A stretch of 64,000 nt of DNA from contig NC_057918.1 of the NCBI RefSeq assembly GCF_018873765.1, positions 66,032,871 through 66,096,870 on the forward strand. The letters are read 5' to 3'. Under the pieces are notes generated by a model. The model did not search any database. It was not told where the DNA came from and saw only the letters and a program-made list of their open reading frames with translations. Origin of the DNA: Telopea speciosissima (lineage: Eukaryota > Streptophyta > Magnoliopsida > Proteales > Proteaceae). The position numbers and the translations under genes were made by a program. Each line of letters starts with the position of its first letter. Position 1 is the first letter of the stretch. This document shows positions 34,269 through 46,842 of this stretch, in pieces.

Positions 34269-37200
34269 TGTTAAATCCGTGCCCAAACCCCGGTCTAACC
34301 GGTCTGGTTAAACATGTGTAGAATTGACGGCGGTGTACTCCCGGGAGCTATGGGCAATGATACTCAAACCGTCCCACAAGATCATTAACTTTGAGACGGG
34401 GGAGGTCGTCGAGGATAGGTTCATCGACAAGGACAGGGGGAGGTTTGTCAACAAAGGAGTGTTCTTGGCGTACCCTCCGTAGGCAGACCCACAAGGCCCG
34501 GCCTGATTCGATGTACCCCTTTACGATGACTGGGAGTAACCCATGACTCTTATGCTCCAATTATAGTATAAATAATCTTACTTATATATAATTGATTGGG
34601 TTTGGGTGTGTAGCACCCCTTTAATTAAAGATAGAGATGGCCTGTGGGCCTCACAAAGTTGAGGCCCAATAACTTGAACATGAACCTATGGTTTGGTGTC
34701 CAACCAAACAAACCCTAGAGTATTTAGGCCCAAAGACCAACACCCAGCCAAACATGCCCTAGGGACCTTTTGGGATAGATAGCACCAAAACCACTATTCC
34801 CATCTCACTCTAAACCTAAATCGATTTGGGGAGAAACGAAGAGAAGAAGAGAAGAAGAGAAAGAAGGAGAGGAAGAAGGAAGTGTGGAAGGGAGGATGAT
34901 TCACTCACTCACCATCCCCATTTGGTAAGTCCCTCACCTAACCACCATTACTTCTCTCATCTCCATTTAACCTCTCCATCCTTGGATTTTGGGTGGTGTC
35001 CTATCATTAATGGTTTCACCAACCTATTGGAGAAATCATTAATGGAAAGTACTAAAACCTCCTTGATGTGGTAAGTAAAGGCTTCCATCCTCCCCATTTG
35101 GTGACCTAAGCCATCAATGTCAACTTTAGCTCAAGAATACATAAGCTAGGGTTCATTGATTTCAAATCTATAACCCATCTCATGTGTAAGCTTGGATTTA
35201 TAAACCCTCTTGTTTAGGAGACCTAAAACCCTAGATTTGGGTGATAATTCTAACCATAATAGCATGGTATAACCCTAGGATATACCTATTTAAGCCATGA
35301 AACCAAAGCCCAAGCCAAGTATTCAATGTAAGTCTTTTCTGTAAAAAGGTAGATGCAGTTAGCTGAAAACGGTAGAAGCAACCCAGGTGCCCTTCTACCT
35401 TTTTCAAATCTGCCTTTTTACCTTTTCCCCTCTGCCTAAAAAAGGTAGAATGAAAACGGTACAAGCAACCCAGGTGCCCTTCTACATTTTTCAGATCTGC
35501 CTTTCTACCTTTTCCTCTCTACCTAAAAAAGGTAGAATGAAAACGGTAGAAGAAACCCAGGTGCCCTTCTACCTTTTTCAGATTTGCCTTTCTACCTTTT
35601 TCTCTCTGCCTAAAAAAGGTAGAATGAAAACGGTAGAAGCAACCCAGAACCCTTCTACCGTTTTCAGAAATTGCTTCTACCTTTTTGCAATATTAACCTT
35701 TTTGAACTCCTATTGATTCCTATCCTTTTGGGAACCTTAGTAGTAGCCTCTTGTGTGTCTTTTGTGCATCTAGGGCACCTAAACACGGGGGTTGACTCAC
35801 ATTCTAGCACGCCGGATCACCCACGGTTCGATCAAACCAAAACTCAAGGTGAGGAAATCGGATACCCGAACCTATGTTTGAAAATGTGTTATGCTTCATG
35901 GTTATGATTTACCTTTATTTACATGCATGAACGGTTATTGAGCATGGTTGGTTGATGGACCATGTGTTGTAAGGAATGTGATGATTGAAATGCTTACATA
36001 TTACATGTATAAGCTAGGGTGCATTTTACTTTAAATTCTTCGATTGCGATATGACATTGGCATGAGAGCATGTGGTGTGTGTGTGCGTTGAGATGAATAA
36101 CATTATGTGATGTGAATGAATGTGACGTTATTTTGAAACGTGAGAATGGTTAAGGATGATGGAATGTGTGAGTGTAATGGGATCCAAGTACCGTAGTGTG
36201 CGTCGGGCTTGGGATCAAAATTTGTATTGTGATTGTATGTTTGCGTGTAAAGCTGGGTGGAGCGTGATGATAGCGAGCTCGGCGGAGGGACTATGGACTC
36301 GGCCCCTGGCTTACACGTGTACGTACCCCCTTTTCTAGGTATTAGATGTTGTTGGTTTGGTCGATATCGTACCCCGTACTACAACCCTTGCCAACAGGGG
36401 TTTACGTGTTGGATAATCCCCCACGGGGACACCAGTGTGTTCCAATTGAGGTGCTGGGAGCGGCGATTCCAACGCGAGGACCGGAACCGTGGCAGTGGGA
36501 TTAACTTTGGGGGTTTACTGGGTAAACCAGTGTGTACCGATTGAGGTGCTGGGACCGGCGAGTCCGATCGAGGACCGGGACCGGCAGGCTCCCTGCACAA
36601 CTCGGGTTTGACATCTTCGGAAGGCCATCTGCGTGAGAGAGATGGAGGGCCTGGGATGCTACCTAGGGCGTTGCAGTAGTACTATACCTGACTTAGAGGT
36701 TAGAGTTAGGTGCACATGTAATCATTGTTTCATGCATCATAACATTATCATCCATGCATATTGTAACCCTTGCATGATTTGATTTACTCATTGGGCTCAG
36801 TGGAGCTCACCCCTCGTGGAAACTTTTTTTTAGATGATGATGCAAGTTTGGTGGAGCCAACGGCTTGGAGCCTATGGCCCCTGAGGGCGGCAGTGGCGAG
36901 GACTGGTGGGCCCCTGAGGAAGGGGAGCATGGACCAGACTGCTACTGTGAGACTTGCTACTTAGGAGAGTAGCTTCTTGAGACATTGGGCCGATGGCCTC
37001 TTTTGGATATTACTTTTGGATACTAACTACTTCATTATTTTGATCCCGTCATGAAGAATGTATTATTTATATACTATGTAATACATAAGTCCTGATGGGA
37101 TGTCATCATGGTTTCGAGTATGTTTGTGGCGAACTATTGAACATGGACAAACATTGACCATTATGTTATTATACTATCATTTAGCTTCCGTTACTCTGAT

Positions 37201-37353
37201 TTAATTATATTATATTCTCTCCTGATCATTTGTGTCTTGTGCGGTGTGGATGAGTTAGCTTAAATACTGCATCTGTGATCCTTGCGGTATTGTGGGAGTA
37301 TATTTGTACGCTCCGATCACAGATTCCGATGGTTCGGAATTCAGGGTGTGACA
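34269..37353 (+). mobile_element. Large solo LTR (chromovirus Del/Tekay-like)
   Basis: It begins TGTTAAATCCGTGCCC and ends GGGTGTGACA, flanked by CATAC at 34264-34268 and 37354-37358 (5-bp duplication). Length is 3085 bases with no internal gag or pol. The long size and the GGTGTGACA end are like Del/Tekay LTRs; family assignment is inference. It contains a conserved GGGCTCAGTGGAGCTCACC phrase (about 36792), also found as a related complement in the LTR at 62295. Confidence 0.85.
35372..35690. repeat. 87-base tandem repeat inside the solo LTR
   Basis: ACCCAG(GTGC) starts at 35381, 35468, 35555 and 35642, a constant 87-base step, about 3.6 copies. Each unit has GGTAGAA and TTCTACC half-sites. 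The step is a multiple of three, so one frame stays open through it (35387-35716), but this is probably not a gene. Confidence 0.9.
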
Positions 37354-37764
37354 CATACCATATGAATACTCATACTTATATTCTACAATCACATTGCAAG
37401 AATATACAATGTGACAAACATAAGAACAGAATGTCCGTTGTCAACACTTTATGGTCATACATAAGGGTTAAGGCAACCATCGCATATAAAATTTTCAACA
37501 CAATTAATAAATTTAATCTTTATTAAAATGGATTTGATGAACACACATACATATAAATATATATCTAATAGGTTTAACATTTAATTTGGAGCTGACTTGC
37601 TCTATTACAAAAGGGTAAACTAAATAGAGGAAGATTTAATTGAAACAAATGTCCAAACAGTGTTCCACATCCAAATCAAACAAAAGGGTGGGGTACTAAT
37701 TATGGAAGAAACTTCAAATTAGAAGGCATTGGTGGGGTTGGATTATGAAGACTGGACATGCTTT

Positions 37765-40679
37765 TCAGGGAATGTAATATAAGGAATTGGGAAGCTTAAA
37801 TGTTCTCATGGCACTGGGAAATCCCAAGAGGCTGGGCCACTGTGATCCAACCATTCCCCATATACGATAGCCCTCATTGATCAACTTCTTCCTCTGCTCG
37901 GCTTTGTACTCTTGCACTGTCATGCCATTGTCCTCATCTTTCCTATTATAAACACATAGTTACTGAATTAATGACTAATCTTGAGATAAATAGAAAGGGA
38001 AAAGAAGAGAATTGAGAAAATTAAGAATCTAAATTTTTATTTAACAAAGTGAAAGGATAGAATTTTACCAACCTTAGTATGAGACCAGACCACCCTGTGA
38101 AATCAACCTTAAAGAGGTTGTCAGTTGTGGGATCCCTGAGGTGCTCTCCTCTTGAAGAGATTAAGAAGATCTTTAACCCTTTCCCTTTTATCTCTTTGAA
38201 GAGGTTCATTGTGTGCTCAAGAGCTGGAGCATTCCTCTCCCACACCCATTCTTCAAAGGAGGCAATGTTAAATTTCTCCCCTCTGAACAAAATGTCTAAC
38301 CAAAGTCAGTAACAATATGCTTAATAAAACCATCTTCATTTTTATATTAATCCTAAGAATTGCTCAACAAGCATGGTTTCAGAAATTGGATCGGAATCGG
38401 CTGACATCGATCTCAATTGATGCCAATTGCTACAATCTATTTTGGAATTGGAATGAATGTTCTTTGATGGAGGGTAGGCCTTGGTGCAATGGTAAGGTTG
38501 CTCTCCATTTTGACCAAGTGGTCACGGGTTCGAGTCTGAAAACAACCTCACCGCGAAAGCAGGGGTAAGGCTGCGTACATTATGACCTTCCCTAGACAGA
38601 AAATGATTAAAACTTACATCTTGTAACATGATCTATAAATCTTTAAATAAAGAACTCCAAAAAATCACAGATCTGTAGAAAATTTTGCCTTGGCAAATGC
38701 ATCTTAAAAAACATAAAATAAAATAAAAATCAATACACCATTAATTAAATGAGGACGCATTGGTTGCAACCAAAGTGGTGAACTAAGAAGTTATTCACAA
38801 TGTGATAGTTCCTGTACAGCCAATCGAAGTGCTGATGTGGATGGTATAGACTATCCCTGCAGCCACATCAAGGTCAAAAGGCGTACATGTAAGTCACTCT
38901 TGAGGAGGTGAAGTGGCGAACACGTAGATCACTCTTGCCATGTTGGTGGATTGAAAATCTCAATGTCTAGCTGGGGCATATTGTCTAGTTACAGATGGGC
39001 CTTGATATCTCAGCAAAGCCCTTCCCATACTAGTCCAAATATTATATATCGTTCACGGGGTGTGGGTCTTACAGAATTATTTTTCCCTCCAATTTGCTAT
39101 CCACTCCAATTTCTCCAATTCCTCACATAGAGGGTGGGAATGACCATCCTACCCTTTGCCCGAACACACTGCCCAAGGTGGGGTCCACTCCCCCTATTAG
39201 AGGAATTGAAGGAATTGGAGCAGGCAGCAAATTGGAGGTGATACTTATTCTGGTCTTGCATCTCATGTACGGATCTAAACCCATGAAAAAAAACTACCAG
39301 ATCTGAGAAAATTATCGTTTCCATTTATCTGCCCCTCCATTTCCTCCATTACATCTAATAGGGGGGAGTGGACCCCACCCGGGTAGTGTGTTCGGGCAGG
39401 GGGTAGGGTGGTCATTTCCGCCCCCTATGAGATGTAATGGAGGAAATGGAGGGGCAGATAAATGGAGACGATAAAGATCCGCAAGATCTGATAGAGGGAA
39501 GGAAATGGAGACCAGATCAGCTCCCTGTACGTGGAGAGTAACAATTCTACTACAGGATAGGGATGTAAACGGATATTCGAAAATTAGTATTCGATCCGCA
39601 TTCGTATCTGTTTAGGAGAATCCGAATCCGTCCGAAACTAATCGGATACGAATATGATAATCCCCCTATCCGATCGATTATTATCCGATTCGTTTAGTAA
39701 TCCAAAGGTAATAAAATATCTGAAATATATCTCTGGGTTTGTCTATCCTTTTAAGTTATCTTATTGGATTTTGTTATCTTATTTTTATAAATTTATAAGT
39801 TAAGATAATGTTATTCTTTTTCTAAATTTGCTATTGGTTTATATATATTGTTTTATGCAATGTGATACATGGAATCACATATCTATTAAAATAAATACAA
39901 GATAAAATCAAAAGTAAAAAACGTAAGAAGGTCAAAGACTAAGAAGAGTAGAAGAAAGGGTAGTTGCTGAACTCTCAAGTCTCAACCCCAACCCTCATCA
40001 TAAAAATGGTAAAGATGTCAATGGATAGTCGAAAATGCGTATTCGATTTGTGTTCATATCCATTTAGGAGAATCTGTATTAAAAAAAATCACTATCTGAA
40101 AATTATCCGAATCCGTCCGAAAATTGATAGGATATTATCCGAATCCATCCGAATATAATCGGATACGAATATGATAATGCCACTATCCGACCGAATTCGA
40201 TCTGTTTACATCCCTATGCAGGATCTGTTCCGGGCTCAAAGAAATGTTGTAACTTGCGGAAGCAATTGGGAAGAAAGTAGAGATAAGTACCCGTTGGAAT
40301 GTTTCTTGAAGTAAGGAACAGTGGAGAGGAGGGCATCGTCGACATCGAAAACCCAGGCATCCTTACCATCACCAGTCAACTTGAAGGTGCTGCTGAGATA
40401 GATTGTGGATTCCTCCAGAGCTTTCTCGGAATCAACTGTGAACTGAGTGGAACTCATGTACTTTCCGATGTAATCTGTGCATTCTTCTGGGACAATTTCG
40501 AAGTTGCGGATGTTGTGGAGCTCAACATTAATCCTCCAAGCTTTACAGTAGTTCTTGAGGGTTATCTTCAACTCAGTCGTGTTCTTCCCTATCCTCTGAT
40601 TCAAGATGTTCCAGTCTGCAACTGCTAATCCAACAAAGAGGCTACACAAGCACAGCAAGAAACCCAGATTTCTTCCCAT
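37765..40679 (-). CDS. HAD acid phosphatase / vegetative storage protein-like, copy D
   Basis: Paralog of copy A in block 2. Exons 40679-40291, 38282-38073 and 37942-37765 are in phase and give 258 residues. Signal peptide MGRNLGFLLCLCSLFVG. Motif I reads FDVDDALLS: the nucleophile Asp remains but the Thr of DxDxT is Ala, unlike the other readable copies. The third-motif Lys is kept (as in A), and the last motif is GSQWPSLLG. Intron 1 is 2.0 kb because it contains an Au-like SINE, two fold-back elements and a hAT-like MITE. A TATAAAG lies 78 bases upstream of the ATG. The coding region is open, so the gene may be expressed, but its catalysis is doubtful. Confidence 0.9.
38466..38595 (+). mobile_element. 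Au-like SINE, 3'-truncated
   Basis: Same insertion as 11811-11975: GGTGCAATGGTAAGGTTGC, GGGTTCGAGTCTG, GGGTAAGGCTGCGTAC. It stops after GACCTTCCCTAGACAG. About 226 bases unique to this copy (to 38821) replace its 3' end before the shared intron resumes. Confidence 0.8.
39074..39251. mobile_element. Palindromic Mutator-like MITE, family 3
   Basis: 178 bases with arms CTCCAATTTGCTATCCACTC and a near-complement ending GCAAATTGGAGG. Flanks GGTCTTACA (39065-39073) and GGTCTTGCA (39252-39260) match at 8 of 9. The empty site GGTCTTGCA is at 12404-12412 in copy A. Confidence 0.85.
39305..39475. mobile_element. Fold-back element in intron 1 of copy D
   Basis: Arms 39311-39356 and 39430-39471 are complementary (TTTATCTGCCCCTCCATTTC and its complement). 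It is absent from copy A at the same place (about 12550). The target duplication is not clear. Confidence 0.7.
39559..40216. mobile_element. hAT-like MITE in intron 1 of copy D
   Basis: The ends are AGGGATGTAAACGGA and, inverted, TAGGGATGTAAACAGA. Flanks TACAGGAT (39551-39558) and TGCAGGAT (40217-40224) are an 8-base duplication with one mismatch. Copy A has the empty site CTGCAGGATCTG near 12631. The interior is rich in ATCCGAAT/ATTCGGAT. Confidence 0.85.
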
Positions 40680-40756
40680 TTTCTTCTTCTTGGTCTTTCC
40701 GATCAAAAGACAAAAGGAGAGTGTAGGATGAACAGGAAAAAGGAACCTTATTGGGT

Positions 40757-40763
40757 CTTTATA
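40757..40763 (-). promoter_or_regulatory. TATA box of copy D
   Basis: TATAAAG on the minus strand, 78 bases before the ATG. The matching region is deleted in copy A. Confidence 0.45.
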
Positions 40764-41063
40764 TTAGTGGGTTTTAATTGAATCACTCATTGAATTGGAT
40801 GATTGGTTTGAAAATTGAAAAAACCCCACATGGGTGGTGGCCGGCGGGTGGGGTCCTCTCTCATTTGTATATCATTTCCTGCACAGCCCATTAGACTATT
40901 AAAGATTTAAGGGGAAGTTCATGTGCTATGATTAATAAATCTATATTGAGATTATATTAAAATTGGTTATTATGGAAGTCATCTGTCTCCAATAAATGGA
41001 ATTGGGCTGTTTTGGTTTGGTATGATTTCTATTTCATTTTCATGAGATTATAAATTAAAATTA

Positions 41064-42235
41064 TGATATTTGCAATGATTTTTATTTTACCTTATGCAGG
41101 AGAAATTTCTAGGTTATCCCTAGAGTCCTCCATAATAGGTTGAATTCTCTTATCTTTCATTTGTTCTATTACTTTAAGAAAATTAGGAGATAGATCGTTG
41201 TAAGTTTTATCATTCACAAGGATAGGATAATCAATGCAAGCAGAATTTATTTTTTTTGGATGAAATAAGAAAAATGCATTAAAACATAATTAGTTTATTT
41301 TTTTAAAATGCCCCCTGAAAATGCTTATTTGTCTAAATGCACCTCTAAAACTTTTCAAATTGTAAACTCCCCCCTACTTTCAAAACAATGTAACACTTTG
41401 GTCTAATTTGTTAGTCGGGGACGTTAGAGGTTAGTTTCAGGGAATCTAATGATCAAAATGCCCTTATGATAAAAACCAACCAAAATTTTAAAAAAAAAGT
41501 GACCAAATTGCCCTCATCTTCCCCAAATTGTTTAGGTTTGAAACTAAAAATCGAAAAAACCCTAAACTCTATCCAAAAAACCATCCTGTGCAATCTCAAA
41601 GAGGTCATTACTGGAACTCTTATAGAGAAGGTAAACAACAGTACAAGAGAAAAGCCCCACAAAGAAAAATATGAAAGACCATAAACAAAGGTTATCCTCA
41701 ATCATGGAACAATCTGTAAACGATAAAGATGCGATCTTATCTCCGGTGGTTAACAGATCAGAGTCCAACTCCAATCCCACATGTGATAACGGTTCAAGGA
41801 ATAGCTGTGCAACTACAACTCTTCTCTCAACCTCAACGCATTAGTCTAGATCGGCTGATGAGTCATCATCCATATCTCCAAGGCTCAAAGATTATGCACA
41901 GTAGTGTTTTAGATTAACACAACCACCTTGTACTCAGCCCTATGTATTTCAATCCTCTAATTCTCCTCAACATCTATATAAAGGGAGGATTAGCAAGAAG
42001 TTAAACAAGTGAGAAAAATAGAATAAAAAATCCGAACGAAAATTAGAATAAATTCTTGATAATCAAATTGATTCTTAGCTTTTAACATACCCGAACGCAA
42101 GCGAAACTGAATATTTTGAATTTCAATCCTCAACAATGAAATGGGTTTGAAGTACTGGAGAAGGGATCTTTGGAGAACTGGGAAATTTTCTGGGGGAAAA
42201 CGGGAAACTGAATGTTTCAAGACTTTGACACCAAC
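41064..42235. other. Block-2-specific sequence, probably LTR-derived; no gene
   Basis: After the empty site at 41055-41063 the sequence diverges from block 1. CATCTATATAAAGGGAGG near 41970 looks like an LTR TATA box, and the stretch ends near GACACCAACA. Short minus-strand frames (41453-41780) are not recognised. Confidence 0.4.
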
Positions 42236-42864
42236 ATATCATCTGTGGTAGGAACTACATTCGATCTGATTCCTGATCTATTCGGGATACGTAAGCAGTC
42301 TGAGAAGTCAACTTCAGGCTCGGTCAACCATTGTTTGAGTTTTCTTTCTCGAAAGGGATCAGAATGTCGCTATTTTTATCATTAGAAGATGGTCTGCTTA
42401 GACTGAAAGCTCTTTCTACCGTCTATCATTTCGGCGGATTCCCAAGAGTTTTACCACTTTGTATTTTATTTCAATTTGCTAATCCATCATTGGCGTGATT
42501 TCTCTCGTGAGCTCGCCATTCTCCAATAATAGCATTATATCCTTTTCAAGTCATCTGTTTCCATGTCAAGTTAGAGCTCAGGTCCAGACATGATATTTGG
42601 CCATTTCAAAAGGTCACCTTTCAAGGTTTTCGATCAGCTCAAACCTCTGCTTGTAAAGGCAATAGCCCTTGTGAAGAAGAGATACGAGATAATGTACAGG
42701 GTCACCTCATGATTCCAATACCAAGTACTGCATTGAAAGAGAGCTTTGGGTTAAAAGAAAAAAAAGAAAAAAAAAAAAAGGAAAGCAAAGCAGAAAGAAA
42801 AGAAACAAGGTTGCAAGGGGCAGAGCTCTCATGAGAAGTTTAATGTCTAGTATGAGGTCAGATT

Positions 42865-44596
42865 TGTAGGTCAAACTACGGTCCAGGGATCAAACCATGG
42901 TTCCCTAGGGAAACCAATTAACTGAAAATTAGGGTTTTGCACACCCTGGTTTATCCCATGGTGTCCCATGCATGCCCCATTTTAATTTTAGGGTTTCCCA
43001 TGGTTGCCCATGGGAACCCTGGTGCATCCCTGTCAGTGTTTCTCCTTCCCTCATGTGTCCCATGCAATTTTAGAACACATTAGGGACAGAGAAAAATACA
43101 TCTCTAATCATCACATGGCAAGAGGGATCCATCCCATACTCAAATGCGCAGTGAAAATAAATCAATTCGAGTTTCTTTCACATACCATAAATATTAAACA
43201 ATTAAAATTGAAAGAATTAATCAAGAATTGCTATCCTGGTGAGCCTCAAGTGTTGCTCCTCCAATAGACAGTGGTTATTCCTCCAAGAAGCACTCCAAGC
43301 GAACAGATCTGAACCTCCAATGGCGCTACCAAGGTTCTCCAAGCCAATCCGAATATATCTCCAACCAAATCAGGGTTTCTAAAACCCTGGCTCTCAAAAC
43401 AAGAGAGCAAGAAGAAAAAATCACAAGAGAGAGAGAGGGAGAGCCAAAACCGTGGGAGGGGGTGGCTGTGAAATTCGTGGAAGCCTTCCTCCCTCCTGCG
43501 TTTTGGGTTCTATTTATAGATGGGTTTTCAAAACCCAAATGGGAAGAATCCCTATGAGAGTCGACACTCTCTCTCCTGATTTGCTCTATCTGTTTATCTC
43601 TTGATTGGCTTTATCTGTTTATCTCCTGATTGACTTTATCTATTTATCTCAGAGTCCTTTGCTTGGTGAAGAAGCAGAATCTAATAGGGGAAGTATTAAT
43701 TAATTACTTTATTTAATATCTATGGATAATTACAATTAGCACCATATCCATTAATTAAATAAAGAACCAATTAAAATAGCAAATTCCAAATAACTCTCTA
43801 TATGATAACAATTTATCATATACAACCCCCTCCCACTAATCAACACCATCATTATGGAATCTAGGACATGAACACATGTACTGCCAAACCCCAATCCATA
43901 GTACGTACATGTCCATATACGAGTGTTTGTGCATCTGATCGAATCCCGCAAAACTCGACAAAACACTTTGTTCAAAATAATCATAAATAATCTATCATTT
44001 TATGTAAAATAGATTTTTGCAAAACCATTTCCAAAACGGCACTGGATCCAGATTCTGATCCGATCATACATAGACAGTCTCAATCTTGGTGTTCCCCAAT
44101 CAGGCAGTGGTGACCATGTTGGATAACTCCTTCACTCACAAAGTGTTCACGCATTCCCACAACACCGGCTTTGACTCGCTTGAGTCTCAGTCATTGATGA
44201 ACCAAAGAATGCGGTCACACTTTGCAGCGACAAGGCTCCCTCAGGCATAGGGTGTCGGTGACACATGTCTATCCCTTCCTACATCTGGCAGTAATACATA
44301 AGGGAATCGACAAAGTAGATTCTTCGCCAATGCACACATCAAACATGTGAGCACTCGCATTCGTGCCCTGACATCACATGTCTAGGCATACCCAATGCGA
44401 CGACCATATGATAAGGGTGTCTAGCCCAAACCCTAGTCGTGACTACCATTTTAATTAAAACTTACGGACACATAATGCTCAAAAAATTTATATCGCATGT
44501 GACAATATTAAACTAAAATGTATAAATGTTCAATACAAAGGTGAACCAGGTTGAACGGGACCGAATCGGGTTTGATGGACACACACTTGTCCAACA
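42865..44596 (-). mobile_element. Solo LTR with 5-bp target duplication
   Basis: Flanked by AGATT at 42860-42864 and 44597-44601. On the minus strand it starts TGTTGGACAAGTGTGTGTCC and ends GTTTGACCTACA. It matches 19879-21560. Length 1732 bases; no coding sequence. Confidence 0.85.
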
Positions 44597-45002
44597 AGAT
44601 TGTCATCACTGCCTCCTAATAGAATGAACTCATTGATGGCTACAAGCAGAAGGATAATCTCCTTGCTGATGAGGCAAGCGGTACAACAACAAGAGAAGTG
44701 CTTGAGTTTTTGGTTTAGACTGGATTGATTTTGTTGAAGAGAGGAAATACTCGCCTCATCTCATTATCAAACCGATTCATGTATAGCATCCAATCATCAA
44801 AATCATCCAAGTTCATTGTTGTGGGTCTTTTGTTCACAACCAATTCACCTAGAGAGCCATTTAAATTAGTCCTCTATGATCATTGACTAGAATGATGCCA
44901 AGTTGAAATCATCTTGAGTGTGAGTTTATTTAGCTCTCGTGGAACCTTTATGAATGATGGTGTATCCTCATTTCTTTTAGATTGATCCTTTGGATTGCAT
45001 TA

Positions 45003-45305
45003 ACATGGAGAAAATTTTCAGTTAGGCACGAAAAGTAGTGTCTTAGGTTCACGATACGTAGTGATCCAAGAAGAATTTCAATTAGGCACGAAAAGTAGTG
45101 TCTTAGGTTCACGATATGTAGTGATCAGAGAAGATTTTTAGTAGGCATGAGAAGTAGTGTTTTAGGTTCATGAAACGTAGTGATCCAAGAAGAATTTCTA
45201 TTAGGCACGAAAAGTAGTGTCTGAAGTTCATGAAATGTAGTGATTCCAACTTTGCTCCTTAGTCACAGAATGTAGTATCCTAGGTTCACGAAAAGTAGTG
45301 ATCCT
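45003..45305. repeat. 60-base tandem repeat, about 5 copies
   Basis: AGGCACGAAAAGTAGTGT starts at 45024, 45084, 45143 (variant) and 45203, with a partial fifth unit near 45263, a step of about 60. Each unit also has TTAGGTTCACGA and GTAGTGATCC. It lies just upstream of the LTR start at 45823. A second, longer repeat around AATCTCCCCTGAAAATCCC follows (45338-45520). Confidence 0.9.
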
Positions 45306-45822
45306 AATAGTTCTCTTCGTTCAAGAAAACCTCAATAAACGAATCTCCCCTGAAAATCCCGTGAAGCCAGCATCTCACGGATTTTCAAAAGATCTCAGTA
45401 GAAGAATCTTTCCCTTGGAAATCCTTGGAAGCTAGCACACTCCCATGGATTTTCAAAAAGTCAGTCAGAATAGAATCTCCCCTGAAAATCCCTTGAAGCC
45501 GGAGTGCTCCCCTGGATTTACTAAAGCATCTCATTTTTGCATCACATTTTGTATGTGCACCCTCAGGTCAGGCAATACCAATGTGTATTGGCTGGCTATG
45601 GCAGATTGCTGGTCATAGTAGCACACACATACTACTTGATTTTGCATGAATTGTCAATTGATTTTTCTAATTTTTGGTTTTATCGCTTTGTTTACATTTG
45701 CATTTGCAGCTCCGCCATCCATGAGCAGGATGTCGGTAGTACATGCTCTGGATGACAAAATATGGTGATTCTTGTCTTTGCCTCTCGACTGGTACATAGG
45801 TCTTGATTAAAGAGGGGCATTT

Positions 45823-46500
45823 TGTAGACACCGGAATTTGTCACCACCCGGCGATGACGATGCACGAAGGACCAACGATTTCTGTCTCAGACACACCCAA
45901 AAAATAATAAAAATAAAATAATGAGTGCTCGGGTCTTGACCCACGGGGTGACCTAGAAGCTCAAACCCAAGTCAGGATCATGGACCCTGAGGTGGTGCCA
46001 CATGACACCTGACCCATATCCCAAAGGGATGCCTGATTCCACTAAGGCACGACGGTCATTTTAGCACTCACCTATGTCTAGGCGTAGGGCCAGTGCACCG
46101 CACACGTCCTGTGTCTAGGGAGAAAGAATGCTAACTGGGCAAGTGCGGTGTGCTGCCCCAGCGCCCAAACACAGAGGTGCACGAAATGATCGCCGCGCCT
46201 TGAGAAATTCTGCCTTTCCATGGGGGCGTGGCGGTCATTTTCCATGTCGTGGTGTTTGGGCGCAAGGGTTGTGGACCATATGCGCCCAGTTAGTGTTCTC
46301 TTTCCATAGAGAAAATGTTCTTTGCACTGGGGGTGCAGGATGCACCCAGACACATGGTGGTGGGCAAAATGATCGGTCCCCCCCCTAATGATCCCTGTCA
46401 CGCCCATCCTGCTCCATATGTCTGGACGCAATCTGCACCCCCGTGCGCTCCAAGGCAGAGATCATCGCTCCATACATACATACATATAAGATGGACCCTA
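45823..46500 (+). mobile_element. Truncated Tat/Ogre-type LTR
   Basis: Starts TGTAGACACCGGAATTTGTC after a purine tract. It carries two nested fold-back elements, about 46112-46307 and 46314-46445, the second with TGTTCTTTGCACTGGGGGTG and inverted partner. The 3' end of the LTR is missing. Confidence 0.6.
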
Positions 46501-46509
46501 CTTTCACAA

Positions 46510-46683
46510 TTAGTGGTCTGGCCAATTTTTCAAAGGAATTCAAATTCCTCTACCAAAAAAAAAAATTAATACAATTCAAATCGGATTCCGTTCTACGCCT
46601 AACCTACATTGAGCCTTGAGGGAAGAAAACCAAGAGGCTCTTGAAGTATGAATGAGAGAGAGAGAAAACCAAGAGGCTCTCTA

Positions 46684-46740
<57 letters not shown>

Positions 46741-46842
46741 CTTTTTCCAATGGATTGTGGCAGCTGAAGCAATTGAGTCTCTCGAGAAATAAACAAACTT
46801 CTGAAGTACATTTAGATGATAATAAGAACTCTGCAGAGGGTC
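46510..46842. repeat. 5' flank of BMT5-like copy 2, cut off from its gene
   Basis: Parallels 15795-16100 (TTCACAATTAGTGGTCTGGCC, GAGGGAAGAAAACCAAGAGG, CTGAAGCAATTGAGTC, AGATGATAATAAGAACTCTG). It ends at the target duplication GGGTC (46838-46842). It includes a (TG)n(GA)n microsatellite at 46684-46738. Confidence 0.8.

Larger units (their letters stand above)
33603..37740. repeat. Duplicated intergenic segment, block 2 copy, split by LTR
   Basis: 33603-34263 and 37359-37740 together match 10039-11100. The break is the solo LTR at 34269-37353. Confidence 0.8.
42236..46500 (+). mobile_element. Tat/Ogre-like retrotransposon remnant
   Basis: GGAACTACATTCGATCTGAT and GGGATACGTAAGCAGTCTGA (about 42250-42305) resemble the LTR/leader junction of Tat/Ogre elements. 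At 45811-45823 a purine tract AGAGGGGCATTT is followed by TGTAGACACCGGAATTTGTC, the characteristic start of such an LTR. Between them are tandem repeats (45003-45305 and 45338-45520) but no gag or pol. The LTR breaks off at about 46500, where block homology resumes. A solo LTR (42865-44596) is nested inside. Confidence 0.6.

Noticed and set aside
35387..35716. ORF with KKGRMKTV repeats
   Set aside because: Frame kept open by the 87-base tandem repeat within a solo LTR; no start context or family.
41453..41780. Minus-strand ORFs with hydrophobic segments
   Set aside because: Short, no family resemblance, located in probable LTR-derived sequence.
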